Source: Chitinophaga jiangningensis
GTDB taxonomy: Bacteria > Bacteroidota > Bacteroidia > Chitinophagales > Chitinophagaceae
Length of the DNA: 64,000 nucleotides
Assembly: GCF_900142605.1 (NCBI RefSeq)
Contig: NZ_FRBL01000008.1
Coordinates: 1-64,000 of the forward strand
Reading direction: 5' to 3'
This document shows, in pieces, positions 18,067-26,917 of this stretch. The notes beneath the pieces were generated by a model that saw only the letters and a list, made by a program, of their open reading frames with translations, made no database searches and was not told the origin of the DNA. A program made the translations under genes and the position numbers. Each line of letters starts with the position of its first letter. The stretch's first letter is position 1.

Positions 18067-19407
18067 TTACAATTTCAATTTCCGTGTTCTGCTGCCACTA
18101 CCTGCCGCTTCCTGCAGAAGGTATTTCTTTGGAAGCCTGTCCAGTACAACATACAGCGAGTCACCTGCGGACAGGATTACCTGCTGCGGCGTTGGCCTGC
18201 TATAGGTAAGCACAAACGAATCGGCCTTGTAATGCGGATTTTTATTCTTCAGCACCAGCTGCTGGCGGCCAGCATCAATGGCATAGCTGTAATAGCGGCG
18301 GCCATTGGTTCCTGTGGATTCATAGTTTCTTCCCTCCTGTGAGTTAAGCACCGTGTGTTCGTTACTGTTATCTATGATTACCGGTTCCAGGGTTTTTATG
18401 GAGATGGTATTCCAGCTTTCGAAAACGACGTTTTGCCAGCGAACGGTATCCACCGGGGAATACGGGATGGTATCACGGTGAAGCACGTACGTAGTAACAT
18501 TGTAAAGCCCCTGTGCATCCGGCAATCCGGGCGTACCCGGATATTGATACGGATCTTTTTTGGCACCGATGCCTGATTTAATACCGTAGATAACGATGAA
18601 GTACAACACGAATGCCGATTTCAGCGCTATCCTGGCCACTCTCAGCCCATTACTAAACTGCGGCCGGAAAGTGTTGGGAGCTGTTGGCAATTGCAGTAGT
18701 AGCAATCTTGCTACACGGAAAAAATCAAAACTGAAAATGAAAAATGCAAACACAATAAGTTGCAGGCTATACACGGTATCTCCACCTTCATAAGCGATAT
18801 TAGACACAAACACATTCCCGCAAAAAATAAGGAACACGAAAGCGCCAATGGAAGCGGTTTTGCGATAGAGTAAGGCAATCGCCAGTAAAATTTCCACCAG
18901 GCCCAGAAACAGTTCATAGCCGGGAACTATGCCCAGGCTCATTGAAAACAGCTTCCAGCGGTTAAATGCGCCATAGGCCGTATTTAGGTTGCTGAGTGAT
19001 GGATAAGGCGCCTGCAACGGAAAAAATTTGATAAAACCGTATGCCAGTATGGCCAGCGCCAACCGGTACCGCACCAGCACCCGTAGCCAATACCAGAGCT
19101 GATTGTAGTCGGCCGCTTTATTGGCATCGCGGTACGTCCAGATGACGCCGGCGATGGTAGCGATCACCAGCAGTATGCCCCAGTCAGCAAACGTAGCCGG
19201 GCCGGCAGTGAACCGGGTGCTGTAGTGCGCCAGGTTAAAGATATCCTGGTAGGTAACATGGCCCCAGCTGATACTGCCGAGGTAGCGGTAAAAGGTCCAG
19301 TCGAGCGGCAGAACCTGTAGCAGCAGGTATACGAACACTATGCGGAAGAGCAGCTTCTGCTGCGGTTTCCATGGGTGTAGTTCCCCTGTTTGTGCAATGG
19401 TACTCAT
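18067..19407 (-). CDS. DoxX-like multi-pass membrane protein with C-terminal extra-membrane domain (paralogue 1)
   Basis: Product of 446 residues with the same plan as its downstream neighbour: about eight membrane helices containing RVLVRYRLALAILAYGFIKF and PLQAPYPSLSNLNTAYG, then a C-terminal soluble domain with YSPVDTVRWQNVVFESWNTI and SLYVVLDRLPKKYLL. Shared positions with paralogue 2 include Y-x-P-x-DTVRWQ and YVVLDR. It begins 25 bases after the SusD stop codon, so it is in the SusC/SusD transcript. Having two related subunits suggests a heteromeric membrane complex; the quinone-reductase reading rests on the DoxX/DoxD likeness and on the sulfur-enzyme neighbours. Confidence 0.75.
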   Translation of the reverse strand: MSTIAQTGELHPWKPQQKLLFRIVFVYLLLQVLPLDWTFYRYLGSISWGHVTYQDIFNLAHYSTRFTAGPATFADWGILLVIATIAGVIWTYRDANKAADYNQLWYWLRVLVRYRLALAILAYGFIKFFPLQAPYPSLSNLNTAYGAFNRWKLFSMSLGIVPGYELFLGLVEILLAIALLYRKTASIGAFVFLIFCGNVFVSNIAYEGGDTVYSLQLIVFAFFIFSFDFFRVARLLLLQLPTAPNTFRPQFSNGLRVARIALKSAFVLYFIVIYGIKSGIGAKKDPYQYPGTPGLPDAQGLYNVTTYVLHRDTIPYSPVDTVRWQNVVFESWNTISIKTLEPVIIDNSNEHTVLNSQEGRNYESTGTNGRRYYSYAIDAGRQQLVLKNKNPHYKADSFVLTYSRPTPQQVILSAGDSLYVVLDRLPKKYLLQEAAGSGSRTRKLKL

Positions 19408-19432
19408 GATTGCTGATTAAAAATGTGATGTA

Positions 19433-20788
19433 TTAGTATCCCAGGTTCTGGGTTAATTTTCCGTTTGATAAGCGTACTTCCTGTGCCGGGATAGGGAACA
19501 GGTATTTATTTACATCGGTTACACCGAGTACTGCCCCTGCCCTGTTGGTTCTTACCAAATCGAACCAGCGGTGCGGTTCCAGCGCAAACTCCACTCTTCT
19601 CTCATTTTCTATTGCCTGTAATACGGCTGCTTTATCCGGGTTGCTAAATGGGTCGAGCCCTGCTCTTACGCGGATGGCGTTGAGCGGTAAAAGTGCGTCT
19701 GCCGGCCTGTTCTGCTGCGCTAACGCTTCCGCATATATGAGGTACAACTCAGCAATGCGGATCAGGTAAGTCGGATCTGTAGCGGGGCTCCGATAGTACA
19801 GATTCCCGTACCATAGTCCTGCACTGGTTTTAGCGATGAGTGCACTGCGGTTACCCCCCACTTTCGGATCGTTGAGCAGCGTCACCAAAGCGTCTGCAGG
19901 GGCCCACTGGCGCGTACCGCCGTTTGCCGGCGGCTGCCAGTAGTTGCGGTGGCCGTTGGTATAGGTAGCGCTGTACGACAATTCCAGCACACTCTCTTTG
20001 GTAGCCACCGTGCTGGCTGGTGCAAAAAATGCAGAATAAGGTTGTTGCAGCTGGTAGTTTTTCAGGTTGGTAAGCACTTTGGATGCGTAGGTAGCCGCAT
20101 CGCTCCACTGGCCCCTATACAGGTACCAGCGGGCTTTAAGTGCCCATACCGTTTCAAGGTTGGCCCTTACCGGGTTGGGGGTGGCAGGTGCTTTTAGCAG
20201 GGGTTCTGCGGCGTTGAGGTCCGCCAATGCCTGTGCATACACCTGTTCCTGCGTACTTTGGCGGGTGTCATCTTTATCGGTTGCGGTGAGTGTAGGCGTT
20301 AGCGTTATCTGTACATTCCCCCAGGTGCGGGCAAGGTCGAAATAGCTCAGTGCGCGGATGAACAGCGCCTCGCCTACGATCTGGTTCCTGTCGTCCGTAG
20401 TAAAAGTAGCATCTTTCACCAACGGTACTTTCGTGATCACGTGGTTGGCGCTGTTGATGGTGGCGTAAATGGCGGACCATACCGTAGCCAGGTTTCCGTT
20501 ATCCGCCTGGATATTATGCGTGATAAACTGCTGGATCACTGACTGGGAGCCGGTCCACTGCACATTATCCCCCGGCAGGTAACCGAAAGTCTGGAACAGA
20601 CTACCATAGTAGCCATCAGCGGCCAGCTTGCGATAGGTGCCACGCAATGCAGTTTGCGCGGAGGTTTTATCCACGATAGTTTGCTCGTCAGAAACGGAGT
20701 CCTGCGGCTTTACATCCAGGAATTTTTTGCACGACAACAGCGTTATCGCTATTGCCAAAATGCTGCTATATTTTATGAATGAGTTCAT
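19433..20788 (-). CDS. SusD/RagB-family lipoprotein of the sulfur operon
   Basis: Product of 451 residues; lipoprotein signal with LLSC lipobox (Cys20) followed by KKFLDVKPQ, a standard SusD N-terminus. SusD blocks include EALFIRALSYFDLARTWG (about 140) and the C-terminal ENERRVEFALEPHRWFDLVR (about 395) ending in YLFPIPAQEVRLSNGKLTQNLGY. It pairs with the SusC gene 17 bases upstream and should bind the substrate at the cell surface. The downstream genes are redox and sulfur enzymes and not glycoside hydrolases, so the ligand may be a sulfur-bearing small molecule. Confidence 0.92.
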   Translation of the reverse strand: MNSFIKYSSILAIAITLLSCKKFLDVKPQDSVSDEQTIVDKTSAQTALRGTYRKLAADGYYGSLFQTFGYLPGDNVQWTGSQSVIQQFITHNIQADNGNLATVWSAIYATINSANHVITKVPLVKDATFTTDDRNQIVGEALFIRALSYFDLARTWGNVQITLTPTLTATDKDDTRQSTQEQVYAQALADLNAAEPLLKAPATPNPVRANLETVWALKARWYLYRGQWSDAATYASKVLTNLKNYQLQQPYSAFFAPASTVATKESVLELSYSATYTNGHRNYWQPPANGGTRQWAPADALVTLLNDPKVGGNRSALIAKTSAGLWYGNLYYRSPATDPTYLIRIAELYLIYAEALAQQNRPADALLPLNAIRVRAGLDPFSNPDKAAVLQAIENERRVEFALEPHRWFDLVRTNRAGAVLGVTDVNKYLFPIPAQEVRLSNGKLTQNLGY

Positions 20789-20805
20789 GAGTTGCTGGTT
20801 TTCGG

Positions 20806-23800
20806 TTAAAGGGTGAGGTTGATGCCGGCCTGTACACTGCGTGGCTGTGGTGGTGTACCCAGGTCAAGCCCCTGCACGGTTTGAATAGATGTTACGTTCG
20901 CTTCCGGATCAGGGCCGGTGTAGTTGGTAAGCAGCCAGAGGTTACTACCAATCACGTATACACGCAGCTGACTGATTCGCAGGCGTTGACTCAGACTTTT
21001 AGGAACGGTGTAGCTGAGTGATACCTGTTTCAAACGGAGGAAGGAACCATCTTCCAGGAAGCGGCTGTTCTGATCGATGGTGTAGTTGAGGCCGTAGGCG
21101 GTGAGTCGCGGTACATCTGTTACATCTCCCGGTTTCTGCCAGCGGTTCAGCTGATCGGCCATCAGTACGCGGTTGGCATCCCTGGTACCGCCACCTTCTC
21201 CAAAGAATTTATTCAGGTTATATACATCGTTACCATACTGGAAGGAGAACAACACCCCGAGGTCAAAGCCTTTCCAGGAGAAACTGTTGCTGAACCCACC
21301 GAAAAATTTAGGCATTGCATTGCCCATTACCTGCCTGGCGGAAACCGGCAGTTTACCATTTTGCGCGCCTTCAAAAATTACGTTACCGGTTTTAGCATCC
21401 ACGCCCAGCTGCCTGTACAGCCAGAAGGAGTACATCGGTGAACCTTCCTGCATGATGATCCAGTCGCGGTTGTACTGATAAATAGGCGTAGGTAATTTTT
21501 CGATACGGTTTTTATTACCGGAGATGGTGAGGTTACTGCTCCAACGGAACGACTTACCCGCTACGTTGATAGTATTGATGCCGATCTCATAGCCTTTGTT
21601 GCTGATTTCACCGGCGTTGCTGTTGATGTTACCGAACCCGGTTACACCGGCAACGGGTAAACGAAGTAATACGTTGTTGGTGTATTTGTAGTAGAAATCG
21701 GCAGTGAGGTTGATTCTGCCATCGAGGAGGCCGAGGTCCAGGCCGGCATTGGCCTGGCTGGTGCGTTCCCACTGCAGGTTGAGGTTTGACAGCTGTTGCG
21801 GTGCGGTGCCGGGCTGATCCCCCGAGCTGCCGTCCGGATAGCCGAAGCCTCCACTCCACAGGCCTTGTGAGGCGAAGTTATCAATACCTGCCTGATTACC
21901 GGTGATACCGTAGCTGGCGCGTACTTTCAGGTCGCTGATACGGTTATCATTTTTAAGGAACGATTCCTCTTTAATACGCCAGGAGGCACCTACAGCCGGG
22001 AAGTAGCCCCATTTGGTGTCGTCCCCGAATTTGGAGGAACCATCTGCGCGGAAGCTGGCTTCCAGGTAGTATTTACCGGCGTAGTTATAATCGATGCGGG
22101 AGAAGAAGCTGGCCAGGTTTACTTTGGTCCAGGTTTGCCCCGCAATCCGTGTAGCCGCTGACGATATATTTTTATAGGAGTTGCTGGCGAAGCCGGTTCC
22201 CTGTGCTGACGTTACTGCGATGGTATTGCTTTGCAGGGTGTTACCTACCAGTATTCCCAGGAAGTGGTTGGTGCCAAGGCGTTTGCGATAGGATAATGTT
22301 TGCTCATTGATCCAGGCTGTATTTTGTGTGATGGCGGAAGTGGCCAGGCCATTGGTAGGCGCTGCTCCCAGCTGGGTTTGGTTGTTCCAGTATTCCGACT
22401 CGTTGTAATTATCATAGTCGAGGCTGAACGTACTGCGGAATTTCAGGTCCGGCAGGATGGTCGCATCCAGGTACAGGTTACCGATATAGCGCAGGCTGGT
22501 GGTGTTGACATCATAGTTATTGAGCAACACCTGTACGTTATCGAACCCGGCCCATCTGGCGGGCGTTCCATCCGCGTTTACTTCAGGGAGATAGGTAGGC
22601 GTATGAAGCGCGGCCTGTAAGAGTCCACCCTGTGGCCCGTCGCCAGCGCGACCCTGGTTGCGGTAGCTACGTGAAAAGCTGTTACTGGTACCTACGGTAA
22701 TGCGATCGTTGACACGCTGATCCAGGTTGAGTTTGAAGCTCACCCTGTCGAATGCCATGGGTTTGAGTATGGACTCCTGCTTTGCGAAGCCGCCGCCGAT
22801 ATAGTATTTGGTTTCCTTGTTACCACCTGCCAGGGAGAGGTTATAGTTTTGCAGCCCTGCGTTGCCGAATACTTCACCGAGGCGGTCGTAGGTTTGTTGT
22901 TCCGACGGGAGGCCGCGCGGGGCGGGCGTTGCTGTTGGGTTATCTGTTTTGGACCGGAATGGCAGGTAGCTGTATTTAGCGATGCCGGCGGCATCACCTG
23001 CGGCCTGTGCATCAGCGAGGGAGTTGCGGTAAAACTCGTTGATCAGTTCCGCATGTTGCGGGCCGGTGGTAAGGTCCCATAGTTTGGGTGCCCAGGCTAC
23101 GCCACCCGATACATCTACATTGAAGCGGGCTTTGGTGTTATAGTTACCACGTTTGGTGGTAATGATCACCACGCCATTGGCGCCGCGGGAGCCGTAAATG
23201 GCGGTGGCGCTGGCATCTTTAAGCACCTCGATATTTTCGATGTCTGCCGGGTTTAGATCTGCCAGTACGGAGGCGCTGCGACCGCCGGTGCTCACAGTCT
23301 GCAGGCTGGTGTTATTAATGAACACCCCATCTACGATATATAACGGGTTATTGTCTGCATTGATGGAGGTAGTACCTCTAACGCGCACGAATACACCGTC
23401 GCCCGGTACACCGGTATTAGAATTGATTTGCACGCCGGCCGCGCGGCCCTGTAGCTGAGCATCGAAGCTGGCAACCGGCAGGGTTACCACATCGGCGCCT
23501 TTTACAGAGGAGATGGCGCTGGTGAGATCGCGGCGCTTACGGGTGTCGTATCCTACTACTACCACATCATTTAATTGCTGGGAAAGCTCTGTCAGAGGAA
23601 TGTTGCCGGCATTAGGATTGTCTACATAAATTTCTTTAAGCTGGTACCCCAGTGCTGAAATCTGGTAGATGACGGGAACTTTTTGTCCGGTGCGGAAGAA
23701 GAAATCGCCCTGTTGATTGGTTTGTACTTCGTGTGTAGTGCCTTTGATGTGCACCACTGCCCCTTCCAGTGGTTGAAGGGTTTTGCCGTCAATAATTTTT

Positions 23801-23916
23801 CCGGAAAGGGAGATGTTGTGCTGTACAATGGTACCCGACTTAGGTACAGGATTGGACTGTGCCCGGGAAATAATGGGCAATAGCAGTCCTAAACTGCATG
23901 CAATAGCAATTTTCAT
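20806..23916 (-). CDS. SusC/RagA-family TonB-dependent transporter of the sulfur operon
   Basis: Product of 1036 residues from ATG 23916, which starts right at a good signal peptide (MKIAIACSLGLLLPIISRAQ); an upstream in-frame ATG at 23955 adds 13 residues ahead of the signal and is less likely. Domains: carboxypeptidase-regulatory-like beta domain (about 30-110), TonB plug with VRVRGTTSINADNNPLYIVDG and VLKDASATAIYGSRGANGVV (about 170-250), then the barrel, ending SVQAGINLTL. No STN domain and no sigma/FecR neighbour, so control differs from that of the first SusC. It is the first gene of an eight-gene run with gaps below 30 bases. Confidence 0.93.
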   Translation of the reverse strand: MKIAIACSLGLLLPIISRAQSNPVPKSGTIVQHNISLSGKIIDGKTLQPLEGAVVHIKGTTHEVQTNQQGDFFFRTGQKVPVIYQISALGYQLKEIYVDNPNAGNIPLTELSQQLNDVVVVGYDTRKRRDLTSAISSVKGADVVTLPVASFDAQLQGRAAGVQINSNTGVPGDGVFVRVRGTTSINADNNPLYIVDGVFINNTSLQTVSTGGRSASVLADLNPADIENIEVLKDASATAIYGSRGANGVVIITTKRGNYNTKARFNVDVSGGVAWAPKLWDLTTGPQHAELINEFYRNSLADAQAAGDAAGIAKYSYLPFRSKTDNPTATPAPRGLPSEQQTYDRLGEVFGNAGLQNYNLSLAGGNKETKYYIGGGFAKQESILKPMAFDRVSFKLNLDQRVNDRITVGTSNSFSRSYRNQGRAGDGPQGGLLQAALHTPTYLPEVNADGTPARWAGFDNVQVLLNNYDVNTTSLRYIGNLYLDATILPDLKFRSTFSLDYDNYNESEYWNNQTQLGAAPTNGLATSAITQNTAWINEQTLSYRKRLGTNHFLGILVGNTLQSNTIAVTSAQGTGFASNSYKNISSAATRIAGQTWTKVNLASFFSRIDYNYAGKYYLEASFRADGSSKFGDDTKWGYFPAVGASWRIKEESFLKNDNRISDLKVRASYGITGNQAGIDNFASQGLWSGGFGYPDGSSGDQPGTAPQQLSNLNLQWERTSQANAGLDLGLLDGRINLTADFYYKYTNNVLLRLPVAGVTGFGNINSNAGEISNKGYEIGINTINVAGKSFRWSSNLTISGNKNRIEKLPTPIYQYNRDWIIMQEGSPMYSFWLYRQLGVDAKTGNVIFEGAQNGKLPVSARQVMGNAMPKFFGGFSNSFSWKGFDLGVLFSFQYGNDVYNLNKFFGEGGGTRDANRVLMADQLNRWQKPGDVTDVPRLTAYGLNYTIDQNSRFLEDGSFLRLKQVSLSYTVPKSLSQRLRISQLRVYVIGSNLWLLTNYTGPDPEANVTSIQTVQGLDLGTPPQPRSVQAGINLTL

Positions 23917-24000
23917 TATCTTTACTTTGGTATGAAAAAAATAAGGCCGGTGCATGTATTCACATACTGCACTGTTAAATGTCCCACAGCCTTGTTTGCC

Positions 24001-24033
24001 AGCCGGAACTGCTCCAACAGTTCCGGCTTTTTT
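24001..24033 (+). terminator. Hairpin with T-tract in the leader of the sulfur-operon SusC
   Basis: Stem of 10-11 bp (24001-24011 with 24018-24028), 6-nt loop, then six T on the plus strand. No plus-strand gene ends here, so on the SusC mRNA it reads as an A-tract followed by a strong hairpin about 85-115 bases before the start codon. It could block antisense transcription or act in the leader. Confidence 0.45.
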
Positions 24034-24100
24034 ATTTATTCAAGAGAATTTTTAACAACATCGGAAACCCGGATTTTCAAAAAGTTTCATTGCTGGTGAA

Positions 24101-24190
24101 TGTATCATGGTAGTTCTGGTTGTGTTGCTCCACATGGTTGGGGCGGATGAAAATAGTATTGTTGGCATTCGGAATGCCTGCCATGATACA
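24101..24190. repeat. 10-bp inverted repeat enclosing a 70-bp spacer with an inner hairpin
   Basis: TGTATCATGG at 24101-24110 is matched by CCATGATACA at 24181-24190. Inside lies GGCATT-CGG-AATGCC near 24164-24178. The element is about 190-270 bases before the SusC start; a looped operator pair or a structured leader are both possible. Confidence 0.4.
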
Positions 24191-24396
24191 ATAATACAAT
24201 AATTTTCATAAAGTCTATAGTTTTAGTAGACTAATTAAAAATAATAATGGTATACCTACTAAAATTTACAGGTGAGGATTACATACAGACTTATTTATGA
24301 TGGGATTATTTGGATTAACTGGCTCGGACCTAAAATTACATTTGACCTGCGAAAAAATATGTTATTGGTAAGAAAGTAAATTATTATTGTAAAGCG

Positions 24397-24430
24397 GCGG
24401 TTGTATCCAACAGATACAACCGCTTTTTTT
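24397..24430. terminator. Terminator at the end of the S41 peptidase gene
   Basis: An 11-bp perfect stem (24397-24407 with 24413-24423), 5-nt loop. Seven T follow on the plus strand and overlap the S41 stop codon; on the minus strand the tail is GCTTTACAATAAT, weaker. It sits just past the peptidase stop and probably works for that gene. Confidence 0.55.
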
Positions 24431-25376
24431 ATTGTTTACATAGTGATAGCGCTTTTTCCAGCGCTTGTTCGCTGGGCACTTCCACATCGGGTATGACACC
24501 TGTCCCCTCCCAGCTTTTACGCGTGCCCGGTAATACAGGTGCGGATTCAGATATGGAGATAAAGAGTTCCCGGTTGAGCGGAAACATGGCATTGTGATTA
24601 GCCGCGCCGGCAGAAGTTTCCCCAACTACTACCGCCCGCCCCTGTGCCTGCATTACATACGCAAAGGCTTCAGCGGCCGATGCAGTACGTTTGTTGATCA
24701 GTACATACACGGGATTATGGTAACGCTTATCTGCCGCCACCGGCATACTCACATCCGTTTGCGTGCTACCATTGCGGGCCGTAAAAGTGAGCATGGCCGT
24801 ACCTTCCGGCAAAAATATGCTCTCCAGCACCGGACCTTTCAAACTACCGCCTCCTCCATTATTCCGCAAATCCACGATCAGTGCACGACTGTTTTTGATT
24901 CGGTCGATAGCCGCCTCCAACAATGGCATGCTTTCATCACTGATGTTGAACATACTGAGCTGAAGATAGCCAATATTATCGGCCAACATATTACTGGCCT
25001 TGATGCCGAAGTTGGCATCCCTGGCCTTTTGATTATGAAAAAAGTCTTCACTGGGACCCGCCTTTCCTTTATTTTCCAGCATGGCAATGGCCCGCTCCGG
25101 GCTGTAGCGGATATACAGGTGCCCATCGTGACTGCTTTTCCGCAAGATCAGGGTAGCAAGCGAATCATACTCCTTCCAGGAAGTCACGGTACTGAACGCG
25201 CCGTTACTGTGCTGGCGGCGAAGTTCGGCGGCAATTTCGGCTCCTTTGTCGGCATATACATAATGGCGCGCAATCAACGCTGCGGCGGTATCCGTCACAT
25301 AACTGATCTCCGCGGGCGACTGTGCAGCAGCAGAGAGCGACCATAGCCCCAACAGCAGGCATATCAATGGTTTCAT
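24429..25376 (-). CDS. S41-family (tail-specific-protease-like) peptidase
   Basis: Product of 315 residues with a signal peptide (MKPLICLLLGLWSLSAAAQ). It has an N-terminal helical part with a SSHDGHLYIRY segment, then the S41 peptidase core: SRALIVDLRNNGGGG (about 160-175) and YVLINKRTASAAEAFAY (about 228-244), in which the Ser of TASAAEA is the expected nucleophile, followed by VVVGETSAGAAN. No PDZ domain is obvious. S41 enzymes of this short type cleave C-terminal tails of periplasmic proteins; the substrate is unknown. It lies 60 bases after an AraC regulator gene on the same strand. Confidence 0.85.
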   Translation of the reverse strand: MKPLICLLLGLWSLSAAAQSPAEISYVTDTAAALIARHYVYADKGAEIAAELRRQHSNGAFSTVTSWKEYDSLATLILRKSSHDGHLYIRYSPERAIAMLENKGKAGPSEDFFHNQKARDANFGIKASNMLADNIGYLQLSMFNISDESMPLLEAAIDRIKNSRALIVDLRNNGGGGSLKGPVLESIFLPEGTAMLTFTARNGSTQTDVSMPVAADKRYHNPVYVLINKRTASAAEAFAYVMQAQGRAVVVGETSAGAANHNAMFPLNRELFISISESAPVLPGTRKSWEGTGVIPDVEVPSEQALEKALSLCKQ

Positions 25377-25436
25377 CCGTTTTTTTTGTAAAAGTAGGCT
25401 ACACGGTGGTGAAAGAATAGTATAAAATTAGCGTGC

Positions 25437-26225
25437 TCATAACTGCCGGTATACTTTTGGCAGCATGCCCGTATGCGACTTAAATACCCGGATAAAATGG
25501 CTCTGGTCAAAAAAGCCGCAACGGTAAGCCACCTCGGTAAGGGAATACTTTCCGGTACGCAGCAGCACCAGGGCACGGTCAATCTTAATTTTACGGAGAT
25601 AATACCCCAGCGAACAGCCAAAGTATGAAGGAAAATATTTACTGATGGTAACCGGGTGTACGCCAGCGGCAGCGGCCATTTCATCCAGACTAACGGTATC
25701 GGCCCAACGATCCTGTAGCAGCTGCGCTACTGTGGCTACCCATTGCGGTGGGATGTTAGCCTTTACCGCAGGAGCAGTAAAGATATTGTTTAACAGCGCA
25801 TCCACCGCCGTGCCGGTATGCATATCGGCTATGGTTATTTCACGCAGCAACTTCAGCATGGCGTATTTTGCCTTGTCCTGCAATAAGGGTGAGGCAGTGA
25901 GTGTGTGAAACGAGAGCCCCCGTTCCCGCAACAGGACTTCCGGAATTTCCAGGTTGATATTTACAGAGGGATGCCGGGTTTTAGCATTACGATGCATTTC
26001 CCCGCTATGGTACCATAACAGGTTGCCGGCCATTACTTCCACACAGCTTCCGGAGCGCGATTCCTCGTTGCCTCCTTCCAGCAGCAGCGTCAGGTGCAGG
26101 TGCTCATGGCAATGCCAGCCTTCAAACACGGGGGCGTGATAAGCCGTGCGGCTGATCATCACCTCATTCACCGCAAATGAAGTACTGGTTTGACCAAGAA
26201 AATGTCCTTTGCTGAGTGTAAGCAT
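25437..26225 (-). CDS. AraC-family transcriptional regulator
   Basis: Product of 262 residues: N-terminal cupin-like sensing domain (about 10-90; HAPVFEGWHCHEHLHLTLLLEGG) and a C-terminal double helix-turn-helix (about 165-262; SLDEMAAAAGVHPVTISKYF and YSLTEVAYRCGFFDQSHFIRVFKSHTG). The histidines at the front suggest a small-ligand cupin. It may control the S41 peptidase downstream, though this is only from position. Confidence 0.9.
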   Translation of the reverse strand: MLTLSKGHFLGQTSTSFAVNEVMISRTAYHAPVFEGWHCHEHLHLTLLLEGGNEESRSGSCVEVMAGNLLWYHSGEMHRNAKTRHPSVNINLEIPEVLLRERGLSFHTLTASPLLQDKAKYAMLKLLREITIADMHTGTAVDALLNNIFTAPAVKANIPPQWVATVAQLLQDRWADTVSLDEMAAAAGVHPVTISKYFPSYFGCSLGYYLRKIKIDRALVLLRTGKYSLTEVAYRCGFFDQSHFIRVFKSHTGMLPKVYRQL

Positions 26226-26260
26226 ATCCTCAAGTTACTGCTTTAAAGCGCAGAAAAATG

Positions 26261-26809
26261 TTAAATGCTCTGAGGGATGTTATCGTATAAAATTACCAGC
26301 AGCACTATCACCGGGTATATCCACGAAAAATGCTTTCTGGCTGTAAAAAATTTCCTGGATGTGAAAAACAGGCTGATCAGGCACACCAGCCACAAAATGG
26401 GCAGCAGCAAAGGTATTGGGAAGAAAATAAGCAGCAATATATGCCCAAACTTATCCGTACCATAGGCATCATTGTACTCCCTCTTCCATAAAGGGTTCAG
26501 CCCCTGTGCCTTGATGGCAGCCTTCCAGGCGGCCTCGTTATCAAAACGCTGAATGGTGTTATTATTTTCGTTGATAATGTAATGCAGGGAATCGTCCGTA
26601 GCAATGGTGCAGCCTTTGTAGAAATAGAAATGCCTGAACATTACCTCGGTGGTATCCAGGGTTAAAGTTATCCAGCCGCCGGCAGTGCCATCGTAATAGA
26701 TGTTGTTGCCTTTGGGTGTTTTCTCTTCCCAGGCGGACATGCCGCCGGCGAAGGCTTGCAAGGTAAGCAGGAGGGCACACAATAATTGAAGAAAATTCCG
26801 TAGGTGCAT
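26261..26809 (-). CDS. Exported membrane protein of unknown function
   Basis: Product of 182 residues: signal peptide (about 1-24, FLQLLCALLLTLQAFAGG), an extracytoplasmic domain of about 95 residues with NNTIQRFDNEAAWKAAI, then two membrane helices (FGHILLLIFFPIPLLLPILW and WIYPVIVLLVILYD) separated by a short basic loop. I do not recognise the family. It precedes the AraC gene by 35 bases and may share its transcript. Confidence 0.65.
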   Translation of the reverse strand: MHLRNFLQLLCALLLTLQAFAGGMSAWEEKTPKGNNIYYDGTAGGWITLTLDTTEVMFRHFYFYKGCTIATDDSLHYIINENNNTIQRFDNEAAWKAAIKAQGLNPLWKREYNDAYGTDKFGHILLLIFFPIPLLLPILWLVCLISLFFTSRKFFTARKHFSWIYPVIVLLVILYDNIPQSI

Positions 26810-26855
26810 ACAGGTTATTTGGCGGCGAAGATATAAATTTTACCACGCTCACCAC

Positions 26856-26881
26856 AAAAGGGCCGGCTCAACAGCCAGCCC
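26856..26881 (-). terminator. Terminator after the tail-collar-like gene
   Basis: A 9-bp stem with one mismatch (26860-26868 with 26873-26881), 4-nt loop, followed on the minus strand by TTTTG. It lies 37 bases beyond the stop at 26918. Confidence 0.5.
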
Positions 26882-26917
26882 TGAATCAAACATCATTACT
26901 AACTGCTATTTATATGA

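Larger units (their letters stand above)
23956..24396. other. Leader and intergenic region upstream of the sulfur operon
   Basis: About 440 bases without a gene. It contains a hairpin with a T-tract (24001-24033), a 10-bp inverted repeat 90 bases wide (24101-24190) enclosing a small GGCATT-CGG-AATGCC hairpin, and AT-rich DNA. I found no exact TAnnTTTG box on the minus strand. The operon promoter should lie here. Confidence 0.5.

Noticed and set aside
11852..23916. A complete Sox (SoxXYZAB) thiosulfate oxidation system
   Set aside because: Only a SoxC-like enzyme and a SoxD/SorB-like cytochrome are present; SoxX, SoxY, SoxZ, SoxA and SoxB are not in the window.
24001..24033. Riboswitch in the sulfur-operon leader
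   Set aside because: A single hairpin with an A-tract does not match any riboswitch class I know, including SAM classes; only a leader structure is claimed.
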